Assembly (NCBI GenBank): GCA_964425215.1
Contig: CAYRLW010000001.1
Span: 62,001-126,000, forward strand
DNA length: 64,000 nucleotides
Source: CAYRLW01 sp964425215
Lineage (GTDB): Bacteria; Spirochaetota; Spirochaetia; Treponematales; Breznakiellaceae
Direction: 5' to 3'
Shown here: positions 44,014-52,451 of the stretch, piece after piece
Layout of the letters: the number at the start of each line of letters is the position of its first letter
Numbering within the stretch: the first letter of the stretch is position 1
Program-made: the position numbers and the translations under genes
Notes under the pieces: generated by a model
The model's input: the letters and a program-made list of their open reading frames with translations, nothing else
Told to the model about the DNA's origin: nothing
The model's database searches: none

Positions 44014-44367
44014 ATGAAAAAAGGAAAATTCATTCTTATTGGGGTCATCGTTATACTGCTGGGGATATTTTCGTTCTATCAAATGACCGGGTTTTATGTC
44101 GATCCTCCCAGGGACAAAAATAATCCCGGATCGGTCACCTGGTTTTACCGGCGGCTGATGAACGTTCCCTTTATTTTTTCCGCCGATTTTATTGCCCTGC
44201 GGGATGGAACAAACCCGACAAGGGATACTCGTCAAGCTATTAGCCAAAATGTATTCAGCTATATAACCAGATTTACCATTAGGACCTTTCCCTTTAATAA
44301 GTCGCTCTATTTGCTGAGTACCGGCAATAGGGATTTCTTACAGAATCTAAGCAACAATACGAATTAG
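44014..44367 (+). CDS. Small single-span membrane protein
   Basis: 117 residues. One N-terminal membrane segment (residues 6-22) and a soluble domain rich in Phe/Arg/Tyr (FYVDPPRDKNNPG, YRRLMNVPF). Not recognised. GGGAGCGGGGACCT precedes the ATG and it follows motB by 37 bp, so it is probably the last gene of the operon and may assist the stator. Confidence 0.65.
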   Translation: MKKGKFILIGVIVILLGIFSFYQMTGFYVDPPRDKNNPGSVTWFYRRLMNVPFIFSADFIALRDGTNPTRDTRQAISQNVFSYITRFTIRTFPFNKSLYLLSTGNRDFLQNLSNNTN

Positions 44368-44455
44368 GATCCCAAGGACCGCGTTCACGGTATTACGGAA
44401 GGTTACGCCAAAACCGATCTTTCCTCCCTGGATAATAAAAACTAAAAATAAAAAA

Positions 44456-44488
44456 GGCGACCCGGAAGATTTCAACTTCCAGGTCGCC
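44456..44488 (-). terminator. Terminator of the Ala-rich lipoprotein gene
   Basis: GGCGACCCGGAAG/CTTCCAGGTCGCC (12 of 13 pairs); on the minus strand it is followed by a T-run (TTTTTTATTTTTAG). Confidence 0.75.
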
Positions 44489-44525
44489 CGTTCCGCGTTA
44501 TACGCGATAAAGGGTTTATGTTACC

Positions 44526-45086
44526 TTATTTCTTGAATCCCGCGGCTTCAAGTCCCTGCTGGGCCTGGGTCAGGCTGTCTTTAAGGGCTTGAAGTTTAGC
44601 CTTCGCGTCGGCGTAGTTGGTCGAATTCTGAGCGTCGACGAATACCTGGGTTCCGGAAGCCAGGCCGTCTTTAATCGGCTTTACGTCGATTTTCGCTTTC
44701 TTGCCGGCCTTTTCAGCTTTGGCTAACTCGGTTTGAACAACCGGGAGAAGGGTATTGATATCGGCGACCAGCTTGGCCACATCGGCCTTAGTTGTTTCCA
44801 TCGCCGCGGCGGCGTCGGTTTTTGCCTTGGTAGAAGCGTCAAGAAGAGCCTTGGCCAGATCCTTGGTTTTGCCGTAGTCTTTCGCGTTTAAGTTGGCCTG
44901 TAAAGCCGTATTGGCATCCGACGCGGCCTTGAATGAATCGGGGGCGTACACATCGGCCTGGGCGGTCTTGGCGTCATTGAAGGCTGCGTTGGCGGCATCC
45001 ACATCCGCCTGGGGCAGTTTGGCACCGCAGGAAGCTAAAACTAGGGCTACCGCGACCAAGGGGAGAAAAACTTTGAGCTGCTTCAT
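44526..45086 (-). CDS. Alanine-rich helical lipoprotein
   Basis: 186 residues. Signal peptide with lipobox LASC (Cys20), then an almost wholly helical Ala/Lys/Asp-rich sequence (AKALLDASTKAKTDAAAAMETTKADVAKLV) with no Cys and few aromatics, similar to DUF4398-type helical lipoproteins and Braun-type proteins. Probably an outer- or inner-membrane-anchored periplasmic rod. AGGAGGG precedes the ATG. The region upstream (45087-45294) contains only AT-rich DNA with a hairpin CGAATA/TATTCG and no gene. Confidence 0.7.
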   Translation of the reverse strand: MKQLKVFLPLVAVALVLASCGAKLPQADVDAANAAFNDAKTAQADVYAPDSFKAASDANTALQANLNAKDYGKTKDLAKALLDASTKAKTDAAAAMETTKADVAKLVADINTLLPVVQTELAKAEKAGKKAKIDVKPIKDGLASGTQVFVDAQNSTNYADAKAKLQALKDSLTQAQQGLEAAGFKK

Positions 45087-45294
45087 GATAAAAACCCTCC
45101 TAAAAGGTTTTCACGGACGAAGAGACGACCGCGAATACGCAAGATATTCGTAGATGGCCTGTCTTTTGTTATCGTCCGCTAAATACTACAAAGTCTGCAA
45201 AAAAATATCAATACCCTATTAAATATGACCTATTTAGCGAAATATAACAAAATATGTAGAATATGATCGTATATTCAAAATATTGTTTTATTAA

Positions 45295-45443
45295 GGTTTT
45301 TTCAAAAGTCTGTTGCTTTTTTAAAAAACCTCTCTCGGTATTTTTATAATATCAAGATAAATATTTACAAGATATATAATAATAAAATACTACATATACG
45401 TCTAAGGTAGCTCTTTCAAAACTATCTGGGCTTTGAAAGAACT
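45295..45443 (+). repeat. Intergenic triple-hairpin element, copy C (degenerate)
   Basis: Same orientation as copy A but decayed: first hairpin with three mismatches, inner arms reduced to CGGTATTTTTATAAT/ATAATAAAATACTAC, linker ATATACGTCTAAGGTA, then the last hairpin CTCTTTCAAAA.. / CTTTGAAAGAA. Lies upstream of the Ala-rich lipoprotein gene. 45087-45294 holds no other feature. Confidence 0.7.
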
Positions 45444-45556
45444 GTTAAGCCTGGTAACATAGATACGGATGCGAAATAGAGCACCGTGTGCTACCCTATG
45501 CGCCTTTATTGCGGGTGGGAATTTGGAAATCATGGGGTTCCTGGTTCCGAGGTAGT

Positions 45557-45925
45557 CTAGTTTTTCTTTTCGGTTTCCCCATCCGTGGTTCGATTCAAAG
45601 CATCCTGTATGTAACGACTTTTTGTTTCCGTTACCGCCTTAAGAACCGACTGGGAGATATCGTCGATGTAGGTGGTGATAAATTCCGCTTCCCGCTGATC
45701 CACGCTGATATCGGACATAAAAAAGTCTGACGGTTTAACGTGGAGCCTTTGGGCCAACTTTGCAATGGTTTGGGAAGAAACCCATTTTTTGCCATTTTCT
45801 ATATCGTTAATAAAATTGTGGGTCATCCCGATTTCGGTGGCTAAACGTAACTGGGAAAGGCCATACCGGGTGCGTAGACGTTTTAGGTTAGAGCCGAAAA
45901 GCCTTTGTATATCCTTTCCATCCAT
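45557..45925 (-). CDS. XRE-family transcriptional regulator
   Basis: 122 residues. N-terminal Cro/CI-type helix-turn-helix (KRLRTRYGLSQLRLATEIGMTHNFINDIENGKK, about 13-47), then a short helical region with charged residues to the end (residues 75-122). Likely a small regulator; no prophage genes are nearby. AGGATGG precedes the ATG. Divergent from the next gene. Confidence 0.85.
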   Translation of the reverse strand: MDGKDIQRLFGSNLKRLRTRYGLSQLRLATEIGMTHNFINDIENGKKWVSSQTIAKLAQRLHVKPSDFFMSDISVDQREAEFITTYIDDISQSVLKAVTETKSRYIQDALNRTTDGETEKKN

Positions 45926-45999
45926 GGATCCATCCTTTAGTGTACCCTGATTCTGCTAATGGATGGATTTTTGCGCAAATAGCTGGTAGAATGAAACCG

Positions 46000-46419
46000 A
46001 TGTCGCTGATAGTTTCGGATCTTCACACCATGGACCGGCTCTACGAAAGGGTTATCGAACGGCTCCCCGTAGGAATCGGCATTTTCGAAATACCGGGAAT
46101 AGAAACGTCAAGGTCCGTAACCCAAAAGGGACTCTCCGTTTCCCTTCGGCTTATCGACGGGAATCCCCGGTTCTATTCTTTTTTTTCCACAAAACGGGCC
46201 ACCGCATTGGGTAACGATCTGAGGACGTTGGTAGAAAGGGCGTTTCCTTCGGATCCATCGGTACACGTGTTTCTCCATGTGCTTTCGGAGGCTGTTAAAA
46301 ATGAAGAGGATGAAAAGATCGTGATGGCCCTGGGCGCGACCATCCGAATCCTGGTACTTCCGGGATGTGTGGGGGCCCTCCTTATCGAAGGGTCCCCCTC
46401 TTCACCTATTCAACCTTGA
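46000..46419 (+). CDS. Hypothetical protein
   Basis: 139 residues, not recognised. Mixed alpha/beta (IVSDLHTMDRLYERVIERLPVGIGIFEIPG; then SVHVFLHVLSEAVKNEEDEK) with a Pro-rich tail. A TAGAAT -10 hexamer at 45987-45992 is 7 nt before ATG 46000, so 46000 is the likely leaderless start rather than 45940 or 45991. The 3' end overlaps the DUF362 gene by 14 bp. Confidence 0.55.
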   Translation: MSLIVSDLHTMDRLYERVIERLPVGIGIFEIPGIETSRSVTQKGLSVSLRLIDGNPRFYSFFSTKRATALGNDLRTLVERAFPSDPSVHVFLHVLSEAVKNEEDEKIVMALGATIRILVLPGCVGALLIEGSPSSPIQP

Positions 46420-47518
46420 TCAGTTCGTATTCCTGGGTTCCTAATCCTATTTTTTCGGCATAATCCAGGCCTAATTTCCAGTTCGTATGGGGTTGAGCCA
46501 GGGTGATTTTATCCTGGGTCGTGTGGAGATGGCTGTCCAAATGCGTACCGATACAGCTGTCCCGGTTCCCAGGGGCGGCGTTAACCAGGTCTACCGACGC
46601 CCGATCCAGAGCGACGGGGTCAAAACTGGCGGCGATGCCGATATCCGGAACGATGGCCACGTCGTTGCTATCCCAGCAATCGCAGTTGGGTGACACGTTC
46701 ATAATAAAATTGATATGGAACGATGGTTTGTCTTTTACTACCGCCAGGGCGTATTCGGCAATCTTTTCCTGGGCCCCCTGGGAGTCCCACTGGGGCCGGG
46801 CCGCGTCGTACATACATACGGCGATACACTGACCGCATCCCACGCAGAGCGCGTAATCGATAACCGCCTTTTTATTAACCACGTGTATGGCCGAGTGGGC
46901 GCAATTTTTTACGCAGATACCGCAACCAGTACAGGAAGGAATATCGATTTTCGGCTGTCCATTGCTGTGCATTTCCAGTTTTCCGCCAATGGAACCGGAG
47001 CCCATTCCCAGATTTTTTAAGGCTCCTCCAAACCCAGTCATTTCGTGACCCTTAAAATGGGTCATGGAAATGAGAACGTCACTCTCCGCGATGGCCGAAC
47101 CTATTTTCGCGGTTTTGCAGTGTTTTTGATTAATTTCGATTTCCCGGTATTCGGTTCCCTTAAGCCCGTCGGCGATAATTACCGGACACCCGGCGGAGGC
47201 GGGTGAAAAACCATTTTCAAAGGCGCTTTCGATGTGATCCACCGCGTTGGCCCGGCGGCCCTTGTACAGGGTGTTCGCGTCGGTTAAAAAAGGAAGGGCC
47301 CCCGCTTTTTTTAGCACCTGAACCAAACGGAAGGCGTAATTCGGTCGAATATACGCCAAGTTCCCCGGTTCCCCAAAGTGGATTTTGATGGCGGTCAACT
47401 TTTTATCCAAATCGATAGTGGAAATTCCCGCTTTTTTTATCAAGGCCTCGAATTTGTCCAACAGATTTTTACCCGGACGGGTATGCAGATCCGTAAAAAA
47501 GACCTTTGCTTTTTCCAT
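46406..47518 (-). CDS. DUF362 iron-sulfur protein
   Basis: 370 residues. DUF362 domain (about 5-190, KVFFTDLHTRPGKNLLDKFE and IKIHFGEPGN) followed by a ferredoxin-like region with two 4Fe-4S motifs: CTGCGICVKNCAHSAIHV and CVGCGQCIAVCMYDAARP. An electron-transfer or maturation role is likely; the substrate is unknown. GGGGGAGAACATT precedes ATG 47518. Confidence 0.82.
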   Translation of the reverse strand: MEKAKVFFTDLHTRPGKNLLDKFEALIKKAGISTIDLDKKLTAIKIHFGEPGNLAYIRPNYAFRLVQVLKKAGALPFLTDANTLYKGRRANAVDHIESAFENGFSPASAGCPVIIADGLKGTEYREIEINQKHCKTAKIGSAIAESDVLISMTHFKGHEMTGFGGALKNLGMGSGSIGGKLEMHSNGQPKIDIPSCTGCGICVKNCAHSAIHVVNKKAVIDYALCVGCGQCIAVCMYDAARPQWDSQGAQEKIAEYALAVVKDKPSFHINFIMNVSPNCDCWDSNDVAIVPDIGIAASFDPVALDRASVDLVNAAPGNRDSCIGTHLDSHLHTTQDKITLAQPHTNWKLGLDYAEKIGLGTQEYELIKVE

Positions 47519-47612
47519 AATGTTCTCCCCCATTATATTCGGCTTTTAAGAACTCCCTAAGTTTTTAAAAAGCCTTGTTCTATTATACCCTAGTTGTGAT
47601 AGGTTGTGGAGT

Positions 47613-49661
47613 ATGAAGTATCCCGTTCTCCTATTGGCCGCCCTTGCGGGAAGCCTCATTTCCTGTGGACCCCAGGGATCGGCGCCGAAGCCGGAAACGG
47701 TTCCGTTGAATCGATCGGAAAATTCTCTGTCCAACGAACCACCGCCAGACTCGATGGTTGCGGCTCCTTCAGGAGCCGGTACGGCCCTTCAGGCTCGGGT
47801 AACCTTTGTCCAGGGTACCGCCTGGTTACGGGTCGGCGGCTCCTCATCCGCCGAAATACCGGTTCTTCCGGATACGGTATTACAGGCCGCGGACCGCGTT
47901 CGCACGGAAGCGGATGCCACGGTAGAGGTGTCCTACGGCTCCTTGGCCACGGTGCGAATCCTTCCCCAGTCCGAATGTACGATCCTGGGACTGGGAAGTA
48001 TTTTGCGGGGAGGGGCTTCACGGGATAGGACGGAACTTTCTTTGGGTCTGGGCGCCCTTTTGGTAAAGGTTCGCACGTTAGCGGGGGACGATGAATTCCT
48101 TATCCAGACCCCCAATACTGCGGCGGGGGTTCGGGGCACCGAATATTTGATCCGCTGCGGTCCCGAAAAATCGGTAGAATCGGGGAACGGGACCGCCGGG
48201 ATGACTACCGTGGCGGTCCGGTCCGGCAGGGTGGCGGTCCTTCCCAAGGGCCCCCTATTGACCGGACTGCTGGACGGTCGGACCGCCAATCCCCTGGCCG
48301 GAGCCGTGGTCACGACGGCCTTCGCGTTCGCACCCCTGGTAGGACCGGGGCAGGAGCTAACGATCGGTGGAACAAAGGGAAGCGCCGCGGTAGAGGAAGC
48401 GGAATCGTGGTACGCCGAATTGGTTCGGACCGCCGAGGATGCGCAAGCCCAGGGGACGGATTTTGGGGAAATAACGGATGCCCCTTCGCTCCTCGCCCCT
48501 CCGGCGTCGGCTCTTCGTCGAAACCTGGAGAGCCTGGGTTCCCGTATTCCCATAACCGGTCTCTCGGATACATCCAAAACCTATTTGTTGTTCCTGGACC
48601 GGTTAAGGGAGCCCGGCGCTGGGGCTTCCAAACTGCCCGCCGCTTTTCCGGAAACATTTTTTTCCACTTCAAAGGCCCCGCCCTCCGCCACAACGCCGGC
48701 TCCCTCGTATCCGTACCTTCGTTGGCAAAAAGCCGTATCTTCCGTTTCCCTTTCCGAAGGGATTGGACACGTGGGACCTTTTATTGTGGCCCTCGATTCC
48801 CGGGGCCTGATCCACTGCTTGGACAACCAGGGAAGGGTGTTGTGGACCGCGGGTCCGGAGGTCCTGGCTTTTACACCCCTGGAGCAAACGGTGGCCTTAG
48901 TAGAAAAATCCCAGCTCCGTATCGTGGACGGACAGTCGGGGACGGAGCTGGGCCGGTGGACCTATCCCGGCTGGGCGGCCCTACCCCAGTACAAGGGGGT
49001 TCCGGTGCCCCAGGGTATAGCGATGGCCACCCCCCAGGGGGTGATGATCCTGCGGCAAGAAAACGCCCAAATCGTCAAGGAAATCCCCTTGCCGGGGGGG
49101 GTGATCGCTCCCCTAGTGTTGATGGATAAACGGCTAGCCGCCTATTCCGGTTCGGGAACCCTTTACTTTATCTCTGCCGACACGGCCGCCGTGGTGGGCC
49201 AGGTAGCTCTGAATATGGGGACGGAAATACTAACGCCCCGGTATATGGATGGGCAGGGCTACTTCGCGAGCCGCCAGGGCCGGCTGGTGGCCGTCGACAC
49301 CACCAGGGACCAAATTCTCTGGGACCGCTTCCTGTCGGCGGAAATCAAGGCCGATCCGGAATTGGACTCCCAGCGGCTGTACCTTTGGACCGGCGACCAT
49401 AGCCTCCGCCGCCTTTCTACCCGCGATGGTTCCGATGTGGGGACTCCCCTTACCGCGGTGGATTCGCCGCCCCTGCTATCCCAGGGACGGCTCTACCTGG
49501 GCCGGGGAAAATCGCTGGTAATCGCCGACGCGGCTACCCTTGCGGTCATCCAGACCCTCCCGTTACCCGATACCCCCGCTGGCCGGCCCCTTATGATCGA
49601 CGGGTTTCTATACATCGGAAGCCGGGACGGAGGGCTTATGCGCCTGGACCTGACAAAATAG
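47613..49661 (+). CDS. FecR-domain plus beta-propeller lipoprotein
   Basis: 682 residues. Signal peptide with lipobox LISC (about Cys18). FecR-type domain (about 60-245): NTAAGVRGTEYLIR is the core motif. The C-terminal 320 residues, beginning GHVGPFIVALDSRGLIHCLDNQGRVLW, form a PQQ/WD-like beta-propeller with LYFISADTAAVVGQV-type blades. Possibly an anchored sensor or assembly factor. The start at 47613 is preferred over TTG 47604; no strong ribosome binding site. Confidence 0.8.
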   Translation: MKYPVLLLAALAGSLISCGPQGSAPKPETVPLNRSENSLSNEPPPDSMVAAPSGAGTALQARVTFVQGTAWLRVGGSSSAEIPVLPDTVLQAADRVRTEADATVEVSYGSLATVRILPQSECTILGLGSILRGGASRDRTELSLGLGALLVKVRTLAGDDEFLIQTPNTAAGVRGTEYLIRCGPEKSVESGNGTAGMTTVAVRSGRVAVLPKGPLLTGLLDGRTANPLAGAVVTTAFAFAPLVGPGQELTIGGTKGSAAVEEAESWYAELVRTAEDAQAQGTDFGEITDAPSLLAPPASALRRNLESLGSRIPITGLSDTSKTYLLFLDRLREPGAGASKLPAAFPETFFSTSKAPPSATTPAPSYPYLRWQKAVSSVSLSEGIGHVGPFIVALDSRGLIHCLDNQGRVLWTAGPEVLAFTPLEQTVALVEKSQLRIVDGQSGTELGRWTYPGWAALPQYKGVPVPQGIAMATPQGVMILRQENAQIVKEIPLPGGVIAPLVLMDKRLAAYSGSGTLYFISADTAAVVGQVALNMGTEILTPRYMDGQGYFASRQGRLVAVDTTRDQILWDRFLSAEIKADPELDSQRLYLWTGDHSLRRLSTRDGSDVGTPLTAVDSPPLLSQGRLYLGRGKSLVIADAATLAVIQTLPLPDTPAGRPLMIDGFLYIGSRDGGLMRLDLTK

Positions 49662-49678
49662 AAGGGGATCCCTAAACC

Positions 49679-51721
49679 TTAGTTTATAGGCCTTCCCCCT
49701 TTAAAATCCGTCTGGATATCCACCTGCTTTGTAGCTATCATGTAGGTTGAAACTTTTTGTGGCCCCGTGTACACGCGAACCCTTACTGGTTTTATTCCCC
49801 CTAGAAATTTTTGGATCGTTGACAAGGGAATTCGGGCTTCTAAAAAGGAAGCCCCTATTTTATACATGATAACATTTTCACTAAAAGCAACCCTAGGCTC
49901 CCCCCTATGGAGCTGGTATAGGTTAAAATACCTACCGTTTTTATTCATCCCCACACGAAGGTCAAGTTGGTATGACGCCACGTTATTATACGTAAGATTA
50001 TTGAACACCAGGTCACAATAAATTTCATTATCATCCAAAGCCATGGCGGACCATTGGGGTTTTCCGTCGGCAAAATCGATACGCCAATAGAGGTTCTTAT
50101 CGTCATGGGCCACATAGAGGGCCGTAACGTCGGTTCCCGGTTCTTTTGGCATTTTATCGTTCCCCGCTGGGTCGGTTAGAATGGGATCCAGGCCGGCCCA
50201 ATCGTCCAAGTTGCCGTCGATTTTAATGGTTCTTACGGGGACTTCCTGGTACGGTTTCTTCAGCGCCCTGGGGATGGCTTCCGGGTTGCCCTGCCATCGT
50301 ATCGTCTGGATCAGGCGTTCATAGGGGGGTGACGTAATTTCGATGGTGTAATCCCCAAATTGAAGGGCTTTATCGACAATGGGAACGGTCCCCACGGCTT
50401 GGCCGTTAAGGCGTACGGCCGCCCCTACGGGCATGGATGGCCCTACCGGTAGGCTAAAAGAGCCTACCTTTCGTTCCAAATCCTGGGATACCGATAGGTC
50501 GGCTCCGGGACCAAACACGATTTTTTGGGGAACCGGGTCCCCATAACGCCAATCGTTGGAGACCATATCCAGCTCCTTTTCTCCAAAATCCAGGGTTTGG
50601 TAGCGCAACGGGGTGGTGCCAATGTTCTTGCCCCCCAGGATAACTCCCGCTCCCTCGGGGTTGCTGTTTACGTTCAGGGTGGACGGCAGGGCTTTTAGCG
50701 AAAAGCTCGTCTGATACGGTTCCGGGCCCAGGGGGACCCGTATATCCGAACCCAGGTCCTGGTAACCCTGAAGACGGGCTTCTATCCTGTGGGGACCCGG
50801 AAGGACCTCCCCAGACCAAAGCCCGTCCCTATGGGCAGAGGGATCCAGAGGATTACCATCCAGGGTTACCACTTCGACATCCGGTTTTATCGTAAGGGTG
50901 TACACCACGGGACGGGGGCTTAACCGGGCTTCTATGGTAAGGGTTTCGCCTAAATTTCCTTCCACCGACGTTTGATAGGGCATGTAGCCCCTCAGTTCCG
51001 CCGTAACCGTATGGGGGCCCGGGCGTAACCCCTCCGCCCGACTCGGCGCGATTCCCGCGTCCACATCGTCCACCTTCATACGGGCCCCCGGGGGATCGCT
51101 CTGCAATACCATGGAGCAGGGACTGAGAGCGGGATTCGAGGCGAGCAATTCCTTGCGGCCGTATACCGCCGAAAGACTAAACACCACCCCCGGAGCCTTG
51201 GCGGCCCTTTCCGCCTGAACGATGGCGGAATACGCCCTATCTATTAAACCCTTTCGGCCATAACAGACCGACAACGCCACATGAATGGCCGGTACGCTCT
51301 TGCCTTGCACGGCGGCCTCGGATTCCGCTTTTTCCAAATTGGCGATGGTTTGATTTAGTTCCGCATCGGTCATTTTGGCGATTCGGTTTTCCAAGGATTG
51401 AATATCCTCGTCGGTTTTTATTGAAAGAATTTCCTGCTCACCCATGGCCCCTGCGGGTAGACTATTGGCGGGTTTTACCGTTTCCGTAGCGTTGGTTTGT
51501 GGCTTTTCCGCGACCGGTCCCTTCTGTTCATCCGCCGAAGGAATAACGGGCGCGATAGGGTTTTTTGCAGTATCCGGGGCTGTGGGGGCCTGGACCGCTA
51601 CGTTGGTTTGGGAAGCCGCGTCCTTCGTTCCCTTTTTTGTTGAAGACCCGGGTCCGCAGGAAAAAAGAAAAGCCAAAACCATGGGAATAAGAGCGGAACA
51701 GGTTACTTTTTTTATAGACAT
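49679..51721 (-). CDS. PEGA-domain lipoprotein with C-terminal CBM9/DOMON-like domain
   Basis: 680 residues. Lipobox FLFSC (Cys22). A Thr/Gln/Pro/Ala-rich stalk (about 28-100) and a short helical TPR-like region (about 120-205) precede at least three PEGA-type beta units with repeated signatures: SDPPGARMKVDDVDAG, GPHTVTAELRGYMPY, SNPEGAGVILGGKNIGTTPL and GAAVRLNGQAVGTVP. The last 190 residues (TIKIDGNLDDWAGLDPI to NKNGRYFNLYQL) look like a CBM9/DOMON-type beta-sandwich, usually sugar- or cofactor-binding. Ends right after the FecR/propeller gene. Confidence 0.75.
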   Translation of the reverse strand: MSIKKVTCSALIPMVLAFLFSCGPGSSTKKGTKDAASQTNVAVQAPTAPDTAKNPIAPVIPSADEQKGPVAEKPQTNATETVKPANSLPAGAMGEQEILSIKTDEDIQSLENRIAKMTDAELNQTIANLEKAESEAAVQGKSVPAIHVALSVCYGRKGLIDRAYSAIVQAERAAKAPGVVFSLSAVYGRKELLASNPALSPCSMVLQSDPPGARMKVDDVDAGIAPSRAEGLRPGPHTVTAELRGYMPYQTSVEGNLGETLTIEARLSPRPVVYTLTIKPDVEVVTLDGNPLDPSAHRDGLWSGEVLPGPHRIEARLQGYQDLGSDIRVPLGPEPYQTSFSLKALPSTLNVNSNPEGAGVILGGKNIGTTPLRYQTLDFGEKELDMVSNDWRYGDPVPQKIVFGPGADLSVSQDLERKVGSFSLPVGPSMPVGAAVRLNGQAVGTVPIVDKALQFGDYTIEITSPPYERLIQTIRWQGNPEAIPRALKKPYQEVPVRTIKIDGNLDDWAGLDPILTDPAGNDKMPKEPGTDVTALYVAHDDKNLYWRIDFADGKPQWSAMALDDNEIYCDLVFNNLTYNNVASYQLDLRVGMNKNGRYFNLYQLHRGEPRVAFSENVIMYKIGASFLEARIPLSTIQKFLGGIKPVRVRVYTGPQKVSTYMIATKQVDIQTDFKGGRPIN

Positions 51722-51788
51722 GCCGTATCACCTCCTACTAAGTAATTACCATATTCAGAGTTGCGTTCCTATTTGTCAAACGTTTGAG

Positions 51789-51938
51789 GCTTTTTCAAAA
51801 CTCAGGGAGTTTTGAAAAAGCTACCTTAGATGTACATGCAGTATTTTTGCTATTCTATATCATATAAATATATATTATTAGATTGCAAAAATACTGCAAG
51901 AGGTTCTTTCAAAAGTAACAGACTTTTGAAAGAGGCTC
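51789..51938 (-). repeat. Intergenic triple-hairpin element, copy D
   Basis: Orientation as copy B: 15-bp perfect hairpin (51789-51803 with 51807-51821), the 16-nt linker, 13-bp perfect inner arms GCAGTATTTTTGC/GCAAAAATACTGC (51838-51850 with 51885-51897) and the second hairpin to 51938. Lies between divergent genes, just upstream of the mutarotase promoter. Confidence 0.88.
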
Positions 51939-51957
51939 GTTTTTCGTTTTTAAACCC

Positions 51958-51986
51958 TTGAGTTGTCCCGTTCCTTGGGTTATAAC
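51958..51986 (+). promoter_or_regulatory. Promoter of the mutarotase-kinase operon
   Basis: TTGAGT at 51958-51963 and TATAAC at 51981-51986, 17-bp spacing; 22 nt before the ATG, with GGAGGTGGAG between. Confidence 0.6.
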
Positions 51987-52008
51987 GGATGATACTTGGA
52001 GGTGGAGT

Positions 52009-52440
52009 ATGCTTAAGGGAATTCCCGATATTATTTCTCCGGATTTGCTCAAGGTACTACACGAGATGGGCCATGGGGACGATTTGGTTATTGGGGACGC
52101 GAATTATCCCGCGGCGAGTAACGCCCGCCTATTGATTCGGTGCGACGGCCACGGGGTTCCAGAACTGTTGGACGCGATCCTTTCGCTCTTTCCCTTGGAC
52201 GATTTTGTTCCCCACCCGGTTACCCTTATGCAGGTGGTCCCCGGGGATACCACCGTCCCGGTGATCCACGACGAGATTCGGTCCGTGGTGCGGAAGCATG
52301 AAAAAAAAGGTGACTCCCTGGTGGAACAGATCGATCGGTTCGCGTTTTACGAAAGGGCAAAAAAAGCCTACGCTATCGTGGCCACCACGGAGAAAAAGCT
52401 CTACGGGTGCATGATAATTAAAAAAGGCGTGATCCGCTAA
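52009..52440 (+). CDS. RbsD/FucU-family sugar mutarotase
   Basis: 143 residues. Small homo-oligomeric sugar isomerase that interconverts pyranose/furanose or anomeric forms. HEMGHGDDLVIGDANYPAAS near the start matches the FucU-type signature (His and Asp catalytic), and the C-terminus ends in KKLYGCMIIKKG. FucU-like features favour L-fucose mutarotation over RbsD ribose pyranase. GGAGGTGGAG precedes ATG 52009. It is followed after 11 bp by a PfkB kinase, so the pair handles an unphosphorylated sugar. Confidence 0.82.
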   Translation: MLKGIPDIISPDLLKVLHEMGHGDDLVIGDANYPAASNARLLIRCDGHGVPELLDAILSLFPLDDFVPHPVTLMQVVPGDTTVPVIHDEIRSVVRKHEKKGDSLVEQIDRFAFYERAKKAYAIVATTEKKLYGCMIIKKGVIR

Positions 52441-52451
52441 AAGGAGCTCCC

